Below are positions 53,640 through 63,425 of a stretch of DNA of 64,000 nucleotides, in pieces. The notes beneath the pieces were generated by a model that saw only the letters and a list, made by a program, of their open reading frames with translations, was not told where the DNA came from and searched no databases. Position numbers and translations under genes: made by a program. The stretch comes from Microbulbifer pacificus (GTDB lineage Bacteria; Pseudomonadota; Gammaproteobacteria; Pseudomonadales; Cellvibrionaceae): the NCBI RefSeq assembly GCF_033723955.1, contig NZ_CP137555.1:2162001-2226000 (forward strand), in the 5' to 3' direction. The number at the start of each line of letters is the position of its first letter. The first letter of the stretch is position 1.

Positions 53640-55094
53640 ATGCGGGGGTTGTTCTTTTTACTGATGGCGCTGCTCAGTACCTGCGTAGCTGCCGCTGACT
53701 GGTACGAATATCAGTCAGAAAATTTCACCGTCTATTCCGATGTCCCCGAGCGTCGGGTCAATGCGCTGATGCGGGACCTGGAGCGCTTCCGCCGTGCAGC
53801 CCTCTTCTTTACCGGTCAGGAAGAAATACCGGAAAACAAAAACCTGCGGGTATTCCACTTTCGCGATTCTGCCGAATTCGAAAAATTCACCGGCGACCGC
53901 AAAATAGCCGGTCTGTACCGGGAGACCTGGGAGGGACCGTTCATTCTCTCCCGCGATGGCGACCACGGCATTTCCGGATCCGGCCTGATTTTCCACGAGT
54001 ATGTGCATCACCTGATGCGCGAGCGCAGCGGGTTGACCTACCCGCGCTGGTATTCCGAGGGCTTTGCCGAATTGCTGGCGAGCGCCGAGCTACGCCGAAA
54101 AGACGTCGTGGTCGGCGGGCTGCCGGAGTGGCGTTTGAGTGCCTGGGCAGAGGAGGACCCTCTGACCATTAAACAACTGCTGGCACCGTCGCCACTCGCC
54201 GCACAAAACGGTGAGGACAACAGCCGCTACTGGAACAACTATTACGCCAGCGCCTGGCTCCTTACCCACTACCTGCAACTGGGCTATAACGCCGGCCATC
54301 CGGATTACCGTGCCGCCACCGCCGGCTACCTGAAGGCGGTGGCGGCGGGAGAAAACCCCTTCGAGATCTTCGCGGAACACTTCGGCAAGCCCATCGCAGA
54401 AATCCAGCGGGAGATGTTCGCCTATATGCGCGATGACATTCATCGCCACAAACTGGATATTCCCGAATACCAATACTCCATACCCCGCCGCACCCTCAAC
54501 CAAAACGAGCGCCTGTTTCTGCTGGCAAGTGAAGCCGCGGATTTCGCCAAGCCGAAACTCGCCATGGACTACCTGAAACGGAGCGAACAGCAGGGTCTTG
54601 GTTGGCAGGAAAATCTCACCGCCATGGCGGTGATTGAAGCGCAGGGAAAGAACTACAAGCTCGGCGAAAGGGTTGCGAAGGAAATCGGCGAGCACGGCCA
54701 GATCAGCCATTTGACCGCGGCAAATCTCGCCCAGTATTACCTGCTGCGCTTGCAGGCCCTGTCTCTTACCCGCGAATGGAGCGAGGACTATTACCAGCAG
54801 GCGGTGAAATTCGGGAAAATCGCCGTGGAGATGGGGCCGGACTATTTGCCCGGCTACCGCTGCCTGTGGACCGTTTATCAGTTGAATGGGGAAAGCGAGC
54901 CGGCACTGCAGATCATGATGAGTGCCTATCAGCAGGCACCAAATCACCTGAACATGAATTCTGCGATCGGTTTTTATCTCGCGCATCTGGGCAAGCCGGA
55001 ACTGGCTCGCGAATATCTGCAGCGGGTAGTGGCCTGGTCGCACTCGGATGAACTGCGCACTACCGCGGAAAAGGCTCTGCAGCAGGCCAGATAA
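53640..55094 (+). CDS. Secreted HEYVHH-type putative zinc metalloprotease with helical-repeat C-terminus (paralog B)
   Basis: A 484-residue paralog of the gene at 50966. The signal peptide ends near residue 19 (STCVAAAD). The protease core has His119-Glu120-Tyr-Val-His123, then WYSEGFAELLAS with Glu140. The shared N-terminal blocks are NFTVYSDV, ERFRRA, FTG, VFHFRDSAEF and YRETWEGP. The C-terminus again ends in helical repeats (NHLNMNSAIGFYLAHLGKPELA, EYLQRVVAWSHSDE). Its base composition matches the genome better than paralog A. It is followed by a bidirectional terminator. Confidence 0.7.
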   Translation: MRGLFFLLMALLSTCVAAADWYEYQSENFTVYSDVPERRVNALMRDLERFRRAALFFTGQEEIPENKNLRVFHFRDSAEFEKFTGDRKIAGLYRETWEGPFILSRDGDHGISGSGLIFHEYVHHLMRERSGLTYPRWYSEGFAELLASAELRRKDVVVGGLPEWRLSAWAEEDPLTIKQLLAPSPLAAQNGEDNSRYWNNYYASAWLLTHYLQLGYNAGHPDYRAATAGYLKAVAAGENPFEIFAEHFGKPIAEIQREMFAYMRDDIHRHKLDIPEYQYSIPRRTLNQNERLFLLASEAADFAKPKLAMDYLKRSEQQGLGWQENLTAMAVIEAQGKNYKLGERVAKEIGEHGQISHLTAANLAQYYLLRLQALSLTREWSEDYYQQAVKFGKIAVEMGPDYLPGYRCLWTVYQLNGESEPALQIMMSAYQQAPNHLNMNSAIGFYLAHLGKPELAREYLQRVVAWSHSDELRTTAEKALQQAR

Positions 55095-55111
55095 TCCCGG
55101 AAAAAACCTAT

Positions 55112-55144
55112 AAAAAAGCCCGCAGCAAAAACTGCGGGCTTTTT
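55112..55144. terminator. Bidirectional terminator
   Basis: Perfect 8-bp stem GCCCGCAG / CTGCGGGC with loop CAAAAA, flanked by six A and five T. It lies between the converging metalloprotease B and amidohydrolase genes. Confidence 0.93.
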
Positions 55145-55164
55145 GTTTCAACAGCAGAAACGGA

Positions 55165-58100
55165 TCAGTGTACCCAGTGGTGGCGTTCCTGTTTCTCCTG
55201 GATTGCTTCCGCGGCTGGTGTCGGCATGGCGCTCACTGGTAAACGTTCGTGGAAGAACGCCAACCGCTGCTCGCCGTCTACCTCATCCATAGTGGCCGCG
55301 TCGAACACCTTGCCGTTGATCACGGTGTACTTGATGTTTTCGGACTGACGCAGGTTTTCCAGCGGATTGCCATCGACCACGATGATGTCCGCCAGCTTGC
55401 CCGCTTCCAGGCTGCCGAGATCCATGTCCATGCCCAGGTAGCGGGCGCCGTCGATGGTACCGGCGCGGAAGGCTTCCCACGGGGTGAAACCGCCCTGCTC
55501 CATCATCCACAACTCCCAGTGGGCACCGAGGCCCTCGCGCTGGCCGTGGGCACCGATATGCACCGTCACGCCCTTGTCGCGCAATTGCTTGGCGTGGCGC
55601 GCCACATTGAAGTGGTTGTAGTGGTTATCCGGCGACTTCTCGCGACGGATGGAGCGCGGGTTGACGATAAAGTCGGGGGTGAAGCGGGTCAGGCGCTCGT
55701 TTTTCCAAACGTCGGTATGGTCGTACCAGTAGTACTCGCCGGTGAGACCGCCGTAAGCCACCACGAAGGTCGGGGTGTAACCCACCTTGGTCTGGCTCCA
55801 CAGCTGCTCTACGTCGGAGTAGATATTGGCAATCGGCAGCGAATGCTCGACGCCGGTGTGACCGTCCACAATCATGTTCATATTGTGCTGGTACTTACCG
55901 CCGCCCTCCGGCACCACCATGATGCCGTGCTTGCGGCCTGCCTCCAGCACCTGCTGGCGCTGCTCCCTTCGAGGCTGGTTGTAGCTCTTCACGGAAATCG
56001 CGCCCATTTCCTTCAGGCGGCTCACGTGAAACTCGGCGTCTTCGAGGCTATTGATCTTGGCGCGGTAGCCGGGACCCTTGGCACCGTAGAGGATGGTACC
56101 GGTGGAGAAAATGCGCGGGCCGTTGATGATGCCGGCCTTCTGCATTTCCGCGGCGGAGAAAATCTCACTGCTGTCGTTGGATGGGTCGTGAATGGTGGTC
56201 ACGCCGAACGCAAGGCTGGAGTACAGGTTCCAGTTCTGCTGCGGAATGATCTCCTCGCGGCCCTGGGCGCCGTGGGCGTGGACGTCAACCAATCCTGGCA
56301 GCACCGTCTTGCCGGTGACGTCGATGCGCTGGGCACCAACAGGGATTTCCACCTCGCTGGCGGCACCCACCGCCACAATGCGGTTACCGCGGAATAGCAC
56401 CACACCGTTGTCGATGACTTCCTGGGCCTTTTCCGCATCGCGCATGGTGACCACGGTACCACCGGTCAGGGCCACCAGCTTGTCGCTGTGGGCAAATTTC
56501 TGCGGGAAGCTGAGGTCGATACCTTCACTTACCGGCTCCGGCAGTTGCTCCGGGGCGCCGGTGACGAAGTCGAACGCGTCCTTCAATTGGCGCTGGTACA
56601 GTTTCGGGCCGTGGGCCCAGCCCAGGGTCTGGCTGTCGGCGGACCAGTGCAGGTTCTCACCGGCGCGCTTGGACACCTGGGTGACTTTCACTGCGGTGGC
56701 GTTGGGACCGATCGCTTCGGACTTGCCGGTGTGCATGAACGGTGCGGCGTAGGCCTTGAAGTCCTGGGTGAATGCCACCCAGCGGCTGTCCGGGGACAGG
56801 CGGAAGGAGGTGATCTCGGCGCCATACAAATGCTCGCGCTCGTCCTTGCCGTTGGTGTCCACACTTTTGAACACGCGCTTGCCGCCGTCGGCGTACACGA
56901 AATCGGAGAAGTAGACGCGGTCGCTGTCGGCACCGAAATGCGGCTCGTAGCCGGACTTGGCAATGCGGCGCTGCCAGTCACCGTCGGCGTCGGCCAGGTA
57001 GACACCGGGCTCGAGGGAGTACTCCGGACTCAGCAGGTAACCGCCGGTGAAACGGCGGAAGGCCACCAGTTCACCGTCGGGGGAGAAGCTCGGCTCCACG
57101 TACAGGCCGGGCTCCTTGGTGATGGTCTTGCCGCGGCCGTTGCGCGCGGAAACCACACGTACCTGGCCGAGCTTTTCATCGTCCCAGGTCACGTAGGTAA
57201 TCTGCTTGCCGTCGCGGGACCAGCTGGGATACAGCTCGAAATACTCATCCTGGCCGGTCAATCGACGACGTTCGCCGCTGTTAACGTCCTGGATATAGAT
57301 CTTTCCCAGGGCCTGGAAAGCGATCTGCTTGCCGTCCGGCGACTTCTGCGCCCAGCGGATCATCTTCACGTCGAACTGCTCGGGCGCCACATCCACGGGA
57401 AAACGAACCGCTGCGGCCACTTTCTTCTCGGTCTTGATGTGGGCAACGATCTCGCGCGCACCGCGCTCGATGCTGCTGCCATCGGCGGCAATGCGCAGGA
57501 ATTTGCCCTTGCTCCACACGATCAGGGATTTGCCATCCGGCATCCAGTCGTACTGCACATAGTTGCCGTGGGAACCGAAGGTCTCCTGCAGGTCGCGCTC
57601 GAGACCGCTGTAGACCGGGGTTTCCAGACCGGTGTGCAGGTCCTTCACGAACAGCGAGGTGTTGAAATCCTGGCGGCGGACAAACGCCAGCTTGTTGCCG
57701 TCCGGGGAAGGCATGGGCGCGATGGAACCGCCGGGGCCGGAGACGAAAGTCTCTTCCTTGCCGTCATTCAGGTCGTAGCGGTTGATGGCGAACAGCTGCT
57801 GGGTGGAGTTCTTATTGTACTCCCACACGGTGCCCGGGGTGGTGTCGATGGTGTAATAGATGTAGCGGCCATCCGGTGAGAACACCGCGTCGGAGATGTT
57901 CTTCTGCGCGATGTCACCGCCCAGGCGCGCCTTGATCTGGCGACCTTCACCACCGCCGTGGTGGTACATCCAGATTTCGCCGGCGGGAATACTGCGGCCG
58001 GACATAAAGCCCTTGCGCGCCACCAGATACTGGCCGTCCGGTGACCAGCTGGGTGCATGTACCAGGTTTTCCTTCTCGGTGGTCAGTTGGCGAAGGTTCG

Positions 58101-58494
58101 CGCCGTTGCGGTCCATCACCCAGATGTTGTCGGCGCCATCGCGGTCGCTCACGAACACAATGGATCTGCCGTCGGGACTGAAGCGCGGCTGGGTATTCCA
58201 GGCAATTTCATTGGTCAGCGCGCGGGCCTCACCACCGGCCACCGGCACCTCGTAGATATCCCCCAGCATGTCGAAAATGATGCTCTTGCCGTCGGGGCTG
58301 ATATCCAGGTTGCTCCAGGTGGTCTCACGGGTGTCCAGCGGCACAGACTTGAACTCGTAGGGTGGATTGTTCACATCCCACTTATCGGCGTCTTTGGCGC
58401 TCTCTTCCGCCTGCGCGGCGAAAGGCAATGCCAGAGCAATACCGGCGCTGCCGATCAGGCGCGCCAGTTTGCTGGCCTTGAAATGGTCGATCAT
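55165..58494 (-). CDS. Secreted TolB-like beta-propeller / amidohydrolase fusion protein
   Basis: A 1109-residue two-part protein. The start at 58494 was chosen because GGGAG precedes it and the signal peptide (GIALALPFAAQAEE) follows; 33 further upstream codons are unlike a coding start. Residues about 50-640 hold repeated SPDG(K/R) strands of a WD40/TolB-type propeller (e.g. NLDISPDGKSIIF, QPRFSPDGRSIVFVSDRDG). Residues about 680-1085 are a metal-dependent amidohydrolase with VDVHAHG near 737 and a terminal SLEAGKLADIIVVDGNPLENL. Some relatives are annotated as Xaa-Pro dipeptidase-like or imidazolonepropionase-like; the substrate is unknown. Confidence 0.85.
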   Translation of the reverse strand: MIDHFKASKLARLIGSAGIALALPFAAQAEESAKDADKWDVNNPPYEFKSVPLDTRETTWSNLDISPDGKSIIFDMLGDIYEVPVAGGEARALTNEIAWNTQPRFSPDGRSIVFVSDRDGADNIWVMDRNGANLRQLTTEKENLVHAPSWSPDGQYLVARKGFMSGRSIPAGEIWMYHHGGGEGRQIKARLGGDIAQKNISDAVFSPDGRYIYYTIDTTPGTVWEYNKNSTQQLFAINRYDLNDGKEETFVSGPGGSIAPMPSPDGNKLAFVRRQDFNTSLFVKDLHTGLETPVYSGLERDLQETFGSHGNYVQYDWMPDGKSLIVWSKGKFLRIAADGSSIERGAREIVAHIKTEKKVAAAVRFPVDVAPEQFDVKMIRWAQKSPDGKQIAFQALGKIYIQDVNSGERRRLTGQDEYFELYPSWSRDGKQITYVTWDDEKLGQVRVVSARNGRGKTITKEPGLYVEPSFSPDGELVAFRRFTGGYLLSPEYSLEPGVYLADADGDWQRRIAKSGYEPHFGADSDRVYFSDFVYADGGKRVFKSVDTNGKDEREHLYGAEITSFRLSPDSRWVAFTQDFKAYAAPFMHTGKSEAIGPNATAVKVTQVSKRAGENLHWSADSQTLGWAHGPKLYQRQLKDAFDFVTGAPEQLPEPVSEGIDLSFPQKFAHSDKLVALTGGTVVTMRDAEKAQEVIDNGVVLFRGNRIVAVGAASEVEIPVGAQRIDVTGKTVLPGLVDVHAHGAQGREEIIPQQNWNLYSSLAFGVTTIHDPSNDSSEIFSAAEMQKAGIINGPRIFSTGTILYGAKGPGYRAKINSLEDAEFHVSRLKEMGAISVKSYNQPRREQRQQVLEAGRKHGIMVVPEGGGKYQHNMNMIVDGHTGVEHSLPIANIYSDVEQLWSQTKVGYTPTFVVAYGGLTGEYYWYDHTDVWKNERLTRFTPDFIVNPRSIRREKSPDNHYNHFNVARHAKQLRDKGVTVHIGAHGQREGLGAHWELWMMEQGGFTPWEAFRAGTIDGARYLGMDMDLGSLEAGKLADIIVVDGNPLENLRQSENIKYTVINGKVFDAATMDEVDGEQRLAFFHERLPVSAMPTPAAEAIQEKQERHHWVH

Positions 58495-58767
58495 GGATGG
58501 CTCCCAGGTGTGCGGGGTTATCGTTATGTCTTCGGCGGCACTGATGGCACCGCTCTTGTACTGTTCACTGCAACTTGTTCGCAGAAGGTCCAAAGGGTAA
58601 ACCCGGGATCAAATTACGGGAATGACAGGAAAAGGCAATGGATCTGCGCCGAACGGCATAATCCTCGGGTTGTGTAAATTTCACTGGAATTTGCTGCGCC
58701 CACAACCGGCTGTACCGGCTGATACGCTGATCGCGAGGATACCCGGACGCCGCAGGTGCTGCCTGTG
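58495..58767. other. 273-bp gap between CDF and amidohydrolase genes
   Basis: No gene, strong hairpin or clear promoter is visible. It should contain the promoter of the minus-strand amidohydrolase gene. Confidence 0.3.
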
Positions 58768-59661
58768 TCAGCCGAGATAGGAAGCATCTGTCGTAAAAAC
58801 CACATCAAACTCCTGTTCGGCAACGAATTCCGCCATACGCTCGGTGAGCAGTTCGCGCCACTCGTCCACCTGATCTATACAGGCATGCTGGTGCCCTTCA
58901 TCCAGGAGGATACGCGCATGCAGGTATACCGAGCGACCGGTTTTGACGATGCTGAGGGACCAGTTTTGTCCCGGAATATCCACCATTGCGTCGCGGAAGG
59001 CGCGGCGAATCTCGCGCTGGACATCGATTGGTGGGGATGCCAGCAGTACTTCCATCAGGTTGCGGTACAGGGTTCGCGCGGGTACCGGCAACATGACCAG
59101 CACCATCGCGACAACCAACCAGGAATCCACAAACGGCAGCCAGCCGCCAAGTGCATCACCAAAGCGCCACACCAGGGCAAAGGCACACAGCACCACCGCA
59201 CTGAGTACGCCGTCCATCATCCAGGCAAAGGCGTCCACCTCGATCATGGTGGAGCCGGTTTTTTGGGCGATACGGCGCAACACCAGATACACCGCCAGGC
59301 AGCCGACACTGGCGATCGCCGCGTAGATGACAGCCCTGCCCGCATCCAGAGTACGCCCACCCTGATACAGCGCCGCAATGGCGGAAGACAACGCCATCAA
59401 CATGACCCCGAGAATCACCATGCTTTGCAGTACATTGAATGCCGGCTCGAAGCTCGCATACCCAAACGGAAAGTGGCGATCGGCATCGCGCCGGATGATG
59501 CGCGAAACCGCCAGCATCACCAGCGACATGACGAAGTTCACCAGGGAGAAGACGCCGTCGAGAAAAATGGCCTCGGAACCGGTCCAGTGGGAAAAACCGA
59601 AACCCAGTGCCGCCATGATCAGGCAACCGACGATCGACAGCCACAGCCCCCGAGTCTCCAT
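58768..59661 (-). CDS. Cation diffusion facilitator family transporter
   Basis: A 297-residue CDF transporter. The transmembrane part shows six helices, with the metal-site segments IFLDGVFSLVNF (helix II) and VDAFAWMMDGVLSAVV (helix V) and the FPFGYASFEP loop that replaces the usual HPYGH. A cytoplasmic C-terminal domain follows (about 205-297). CDFs export Zn, Fe, Mn or Co in exchange for protons; the specificity is not clear. It is divergent from glmU. Confidence 0.85.
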   Translation of the reverse strand: METRGLWLSIVGCLIMAALGFGFSHWTGSEAIFLDGVFSLVNFVMSLVMLAVSRIIRRDADRHFPFGYASFEPAFNVLQSMVILGVMLMALSSAIAALYQGGRTLDAGRAVIYAAIASVGCLAVYLVLRRIAQKTGSTMIEVDAFAWMMDGVLSAVVLCAFALVWRFGDALGGWLPFVDSWLVVAMVLVMLPVPARTLYRNLMEVLLASPPIDVQREIRRAFRDAMVDIPGQNWSLSIVKTGRSVYLHARILLDEGHQHACIDQVDEWRELLTERMAEFVAEQEFDVVFTTDASYLG

Positions 59662-59820
59662 TTTCTGAACCCCAAACCATGTTGGTAAATATTCGAAGTA
59701 GACTCTGGGATATTAGTGGCAATTCTTGCCCTGATAGGGGGCGCAACTTGTGGTATTGACGCGAAGTCGCCACAATTCGCGGCCATTCTAAGATTTAGCT
59801 TCCGCACTTGTAGGAATTTC

Positions 59821-61182
59821 ATGGCTATCGATATCGTCATTCTCGCCGCCGGCAAAGGCACCCGTATGCGTTCCGACCTCCCCAAGGTCCTGCACCCCAT
59901 TGGTGGCGTGCCCATGCTGGGGCGGGTGATCGACGCGGCCAAGGCATTAGGTGATGTGGAGATTACCGTGGTCATCGGTCACGGCGCTGAGAGAGTGCGC
60001 GAGCGCTTTGTCGATAGCGGTGTGCAGTTTGTCGAGCAAACCGAACAGTTGGGCACCGGGCATGCGGTCGCGCAGGCCATCCCCTATTTCAGGGAAGGTG
60101 CCACGGTACTGGTGCTTTATGGCGATGTGCCACTGGTCAAAACCGCCACCCTGCAAAACCTGCTGCAGGCGTCGAACAGCGGCCCCGCGCTGTTGTCGGT
60201 GGTGATGGACGATCCCAGTGGCTATGGACGTATCGTGCGCGATCAGTCCGGCCAGGTGCAGGCGATCGTGGAGCAGAAAGACGCCGACGCCGCGACACTC
60301 GAGATCGATGAGATCAACACCGGCATTCTCGCCGCTCCCGCCGATTTACTCGCGCAGTGGCTGCCGGAACTCTCCAACAATAACGCCCAGGGTGAGTACT
60401 ACCTTACCGACGTGATCGCGCGCTCGGTACGCGAGAACATCGCCGTGACCGGAGTGGTGGCCGATGATCCGGTGGAAGTCGCCGGCGTCAACAGTCGCGC
60501 GCAACAGGCGGAACTGGAGCGCGCGCTGCAGTGGGACAATGCCGCTGCCTTGATGGCCGCGGGCGTCACCCTGCTGGACCCGGCACGGTTTGACCTGCGC
60601 GGGTCACTTAGCTGTGGCGCCGACGTCTCCATCGACATCAACTGTATTTTCGAAGGTGACGTGTCTCTCGGCGACGGCGTGCAAATCGGCCCGAACTGTC
60701 TGCTGAAAAACTGCCAGCTGGCGGCCGGCACGGTAGTGGAGGCCAATTCGATCATCGAAGACGCCACCGTTGGCGAGGCCTGCACCATCGGCCCCTTTGC
60801 GCGTCTGCGCCCGGGCACCGAGTTGGCCAGCGGCGCCAAGGTGGGCAACTTCGTTGAGACCAAAAAAGCCAAAATCGGCCGCGGCAGCAAGGTCAACCAC
60901 CTGTCCTACATCGGCGATGCCGAGGTCGGGGAAGACGTCAATATCGGCGCCGGCACCATCACCTGTAACTACGATGGTGTGAACAAGTCCAAGACCACGA
61001 TTCGGGACCGGGCCTTTATCGGCTCCAACTCCGCGCTGGTGGCTCCGGTGGAAATCGGTGCCGGAGCGACCGTGGGCGCCGGTTCCACCATTACCCGAGA
61101 AGTGAGTGCTGACGAACTGGCGGTGGCCCGCGGCAAGCAGCGGAATATTTCCGGGTGGCAGCGACCCGTCAAGAAGTCCTGA
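59821..61182 (+). CDS. glmU: Bifunctional N-acetylglucosamine-1-phosphate uridyltransferase / glucosamine-1-phosphate acetyltransferase
   Basis: GlmU makes UDP-N-acetylglucosamine for peptidoglycan and lipopolysaccharide. The uridyltransferase half starts with [18 protein letters not shown] and contains LYGDVPLV; the left-handed beta-helix acetyltransferase half has hexapeptide repeats ([28 protein letters not shown]). The frame is open from 59716, but the ATG at 59821 matches the family start and gives 453 residues. In many gammaproteobacteria glmU follows atpC directly; here about 9 kb lie between them. Confidence 0.98.
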   Translation: MAIDIVILAAGKGTRMRSDLPKVLHPIGGVPMLGRVIDAAKALGDVEITVVIGHGAERVRERFVDSGVQFVEQTEQLGTGHAVAQAIPYFREGATVLVLYGDVPLVKTATLQNLLQASNSGPALLSVVMDDPSGYGRIVRDQSGQVQAIVEQKDADAATLEIDEINTGILAAPADLLAQWLPELSNNNAQGEYYLTDVIARSVRENIAVTGVVADDPVEVAGVNSRAQQAELERALQWDNAAALMAAGVTLLDPARFDLRGSLSCGADVSIDINCIFEGDVSLGDGVQIGPNCLLKNCQLAAGTVVEANSIIEDATVGEACTIGPFARLRPGTELASGAKVGNFVETKKAKIGRGSKVNHLSYIGDAEVGEDVNIGAGTITCNYDGVNKSKTTIRDRAFIGSNSALVAPVEIGAGATVGAGSTITREVSADELAVARGKQRNISGWQRPVKKS

Positions 61183-61205
61183 GCGGACGTTGCCGCTTTG
61201 AGTCT

Positions 61206-61232
61206 CACCCGGTGGCGCCGAACCACCGGGTG
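61206..61232 (+). terminator. Hairpin between glmU and E1alpha gene
   Basis: Perfect 10-bp stem CACCCGGTGG / CCACCGGGTG with a 7-base loop, 24 bases after glmU. Only CCGACCTTT follows, so it is a weak terminator at best. Confidence 0.6.
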
Positions 61233-61310
61233 CCGACCTTTAAAACTCGCTAAAACAAGCCGCCCCCAACAACTACACTTGCACGCATCGGAAAGAAAGG
61301 AATCCCGCCG

Positions 61311-62417
61311 ATGCACAAACCTCGCCTGCAGCTGCAGGCTTCCTTCGATATCGCCTGGCTGCAATATCTGGATAAACAGGGTAGCGCGACCCAATCCCTG
61401 CCGGAATTCGCCAGCCCCGACTGGCTCACCCACAGCTTCCGCCAAATGCAACTGGCAAGGCTGGTGGATGATCGCGCGGTAAAGCTTCAGCGTACCGGCC
61501 GCCTCGGCACCTACCCCTCCACCCTCGGCCAGGAGGCCATCGGTGTCGCCACCGGCAACGCCCTGATGGCGGAGGACGTCTACTGCCCCTACTACCGGGA
61601 AACCGGCGCCCTGTTGGAGCGCGGTGTCTCCATCGAGGAAATTCTCGCCAACTGGGGCGGCGATGAGCGCGGGCAGAACTACCGGCACGCACCGCAAGAC
61701 CTGCCCATCTGCATCCCGATTGCCACCCAGATGCTGCATGCCGCCGGCGTCGCCTTTGCGCTCAAATATCGCCATCAGCAACACGGCACGCCGCTGCAGG
61801 TGGCCGTTGCCAGCTCCGGCGAAGGTGCCACTTCCAAGGGGGATTTCTACGAGGCGATGAATCTCGCCGGGGTGTGGAAACTGCCCGTGGTTTTCGTGGT
61901 GAACAACAACCAGTGGGCGATTTCGGTGCCGCGCAGTGCGCAGACCAGCACCCACACCATTGCGCAGAAGGCGATCGCCGCCGGAATCCCGGCGCTGCAG
62001 GTGGACGGCAATGATGTAGTGGCGGTGGCCTGGGCGGTACGGGATGCGCTGCGGCGTGCGCGCAGTGACGAAGGGCCGGCGCTGATCGAGGCCATTTCCT
62101 ATCGACTCTGCGACCACACCACCGCCGACGATGCCAGCCGCTACCGCAGCGGGGAAGAACTGCAGCAGGCCTGGCAGTGGGAGCCGGTCGCGCGGCTGGA
62201 GACCTATCTTCGCGGTGAAGGGCTGTGGAGCGATGCCAAGCAGCAGGATCTCGCGCGGGAGCTGGCGCAGACCATGGAGGCGGCGCTGAACAGCTGGGAG
62301 TCGCGCGCGCCGGAACCGGCCACCGCCATCTTCGATCATCTCTACGCGCAGCTGCCGGAAGGCCTCTACGAGCAGTACGACCAGCTGCGCGAAGAACTAC
62401 AGGGGGCACGGGAATAG
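61311..62417 (+). CDS. 2-oxoacid dehydrogenase E1 component, alpha subunit
   Basis: E1alpha binds thiamine diphosphate and decarboxylates a 2-oxoacid (pyruvate or a branched-chain oxoacid). The 368-residue protein has YYRETGALLERG near residue 85, the ThDP motif SSGEGATSKGDFYEAMN ... VVNNNQWAIS (residues about 166-206), and SYRLCDHTTADD with the phospho-loop-like region. The stop abuts the E1beta start. Subunits are split (alpha2beta2) rather than fused as in the E. coli aceE type. The exact oxoacid is undecided. Confidence 0.92.
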   Translation: MHKPRLQLQASFDIAWLQYLDKQGSATQSLPEFASPDWLTHSFRQMQLARLVDDRAVKLQRTGRLGTYPSTLGQEAIGVATGNALMAEDVYCPYYRETGALLERGVSIEEILANWGGDERGQNYRHAPQDLPICIPIATQMLHAAGVAFALKYRHQQHGTPLQVAVASSGEGATSKGDFYEAMNLAGVWKLPVVFVVNNNQWAISVPRSAQTSTHTIAQKAIAAGIPALQVDGNDVVAVAWAVRDALRRARSDEGPALIEAISYRLCDHTTADDASRYRSGEELQQAWQWEPVARLETYLRGEGLWSDAKQQDLARELAQTMEAALNSWESRAPEPATAIFDHLYAQLPEGLYEQYDQLREELQGARE

Positions 62418-63425
62418 ATGGGGGAGTCGGCAAACAGCATCACCCTGGTTGAAGCGGTCACCCAGGCACTGGCCTACGAACTCGCCAATGACCCCCAGGT
62501 GGTGGTATTCGGGCAGGATATCGGTGCCAACGGTGGTGTATTCCGGGCAACCGATGGCTTGCAGAAAAGATTCGGAGCGGAGCGGGTGCTGGACACACCG
62601 CTGGCAGAAAACATGATCGCCGGCATCGCCGTGGGTATGGCGACCCAGGGGCTGAGGCCGGTGGCCGAATTCCAGTTTATGGGCTTTATCTACCCGGGCC
62701 TCGACCACATCCTCAGTCACGCCGCGCGCATGCGCAATCGCACCCGCGGCCGGCTCAGCTGCCCCATCGTCTATCGCGCGCCCTATGGCGGCGGCATTCA
62801 TGCACCGGAACATCACAGCGAGAGCACCGAGGCAATATTCGCGCACATTCCCGGTCTGCGCGTGGTGGTGCCCTCCTCCCCCGCGCGCGCCTACGGCTTG
62901 TTGCTGGCCGCCATCCGCGACCCGGACCCGGTGCTGTTTCTGGAGCCCAAGCGTATTTACCGCGCCGTCAGGCAGCCGGTGGCGGACGATGGCGAAGCGC
63001 TGCCACTGGACCGCGCCTTCGTCCTGCGGGAGGGCGGCGACCTGACCCTGATTGCCTGGGGTGCCAGCGTGAAGGAAACCCTGGCCGCAGCCGAGCAGTT
63101 ATCCACAGAGGGCATCGAGGCGGAAGTCATCGACCCCGCGACCCTGAAACCGCTGGATATCCACAGCATCATCGACTCGCTGGAGAAAACCCGTCGCTGT
63201 GTGGTGGTGCACGAAGCCGCGCGCTTTGGCGGGCTCGGTGCGGAAATCGCCGCGCAGATCCAGGAGTACGCCTTCGACCTGCTGGACGCCCCGGTGCAGC
63301 GGGTTACCGGCTACGACACCGTCATGCCCTACTACCAGCTGGAACAGGTCTATCTCCCGGGGGTGGAAAGGATACTTGCCGGCGCGCGCGCAGCACTGGG
63401 TTATGTGCGGGAGGGCGGCCGGTGA
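62418..63425 (+). CDS. 2-oxoacid dehydrogenase E1 component, beta subunit
   Basis: E1beta pairs with E1alpha. The 335 residues contain NSITLVEAVTQALAYEL at the start, VFGQDIGANGGVFRATDGL, DTPLAENMIAGIAVGMA, EFQFMGFIYPGLDHI and HHSESTEAIFAHIPGLRVVVPSSP, all characteristic of the pyruvate/branched-chain type. It starts immediately after the E1alpha stop and its own stop overlaps the E2 start by 3 bases, so all three are one operon. Confidence 0.93.
   Translation: MGESANSITLVEAVTQALAYELANDPQVVVFGQDIGANGGVFRATDGLQKRFGAERVLDTPLAENMIAGIAVGMATQGLRPVAEFQFMGFIYPGLDHILSHAARMRNRTRGRLSCPIVYRAPYGGGIHAPEHHSESTEAIFAHIPGLRVVVPSSPARAYGLLLAAIRDPDPVLFLEPKRIYRAVRQPVADDGEALPLDRAFVLREGGDLTLIAWGASVKETLAAAEQLSTEGIEAEVIDPATLKPLDIHSIIDSLEKTRRCVVVHEAARFGGLGAEIAAQIQEYAFDLLDAPVQRVTGYDTVMPYYQLEQVYLPGVERILAGARAALGYVREGGR

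Noticed and set aside
59716..59820. N-terminal 35-residue extension of GlmU
   Set aside because: The extension is unlike any GlmU, and the ATG at 59821 begins the conserved [16 protein letters not shown] segment.
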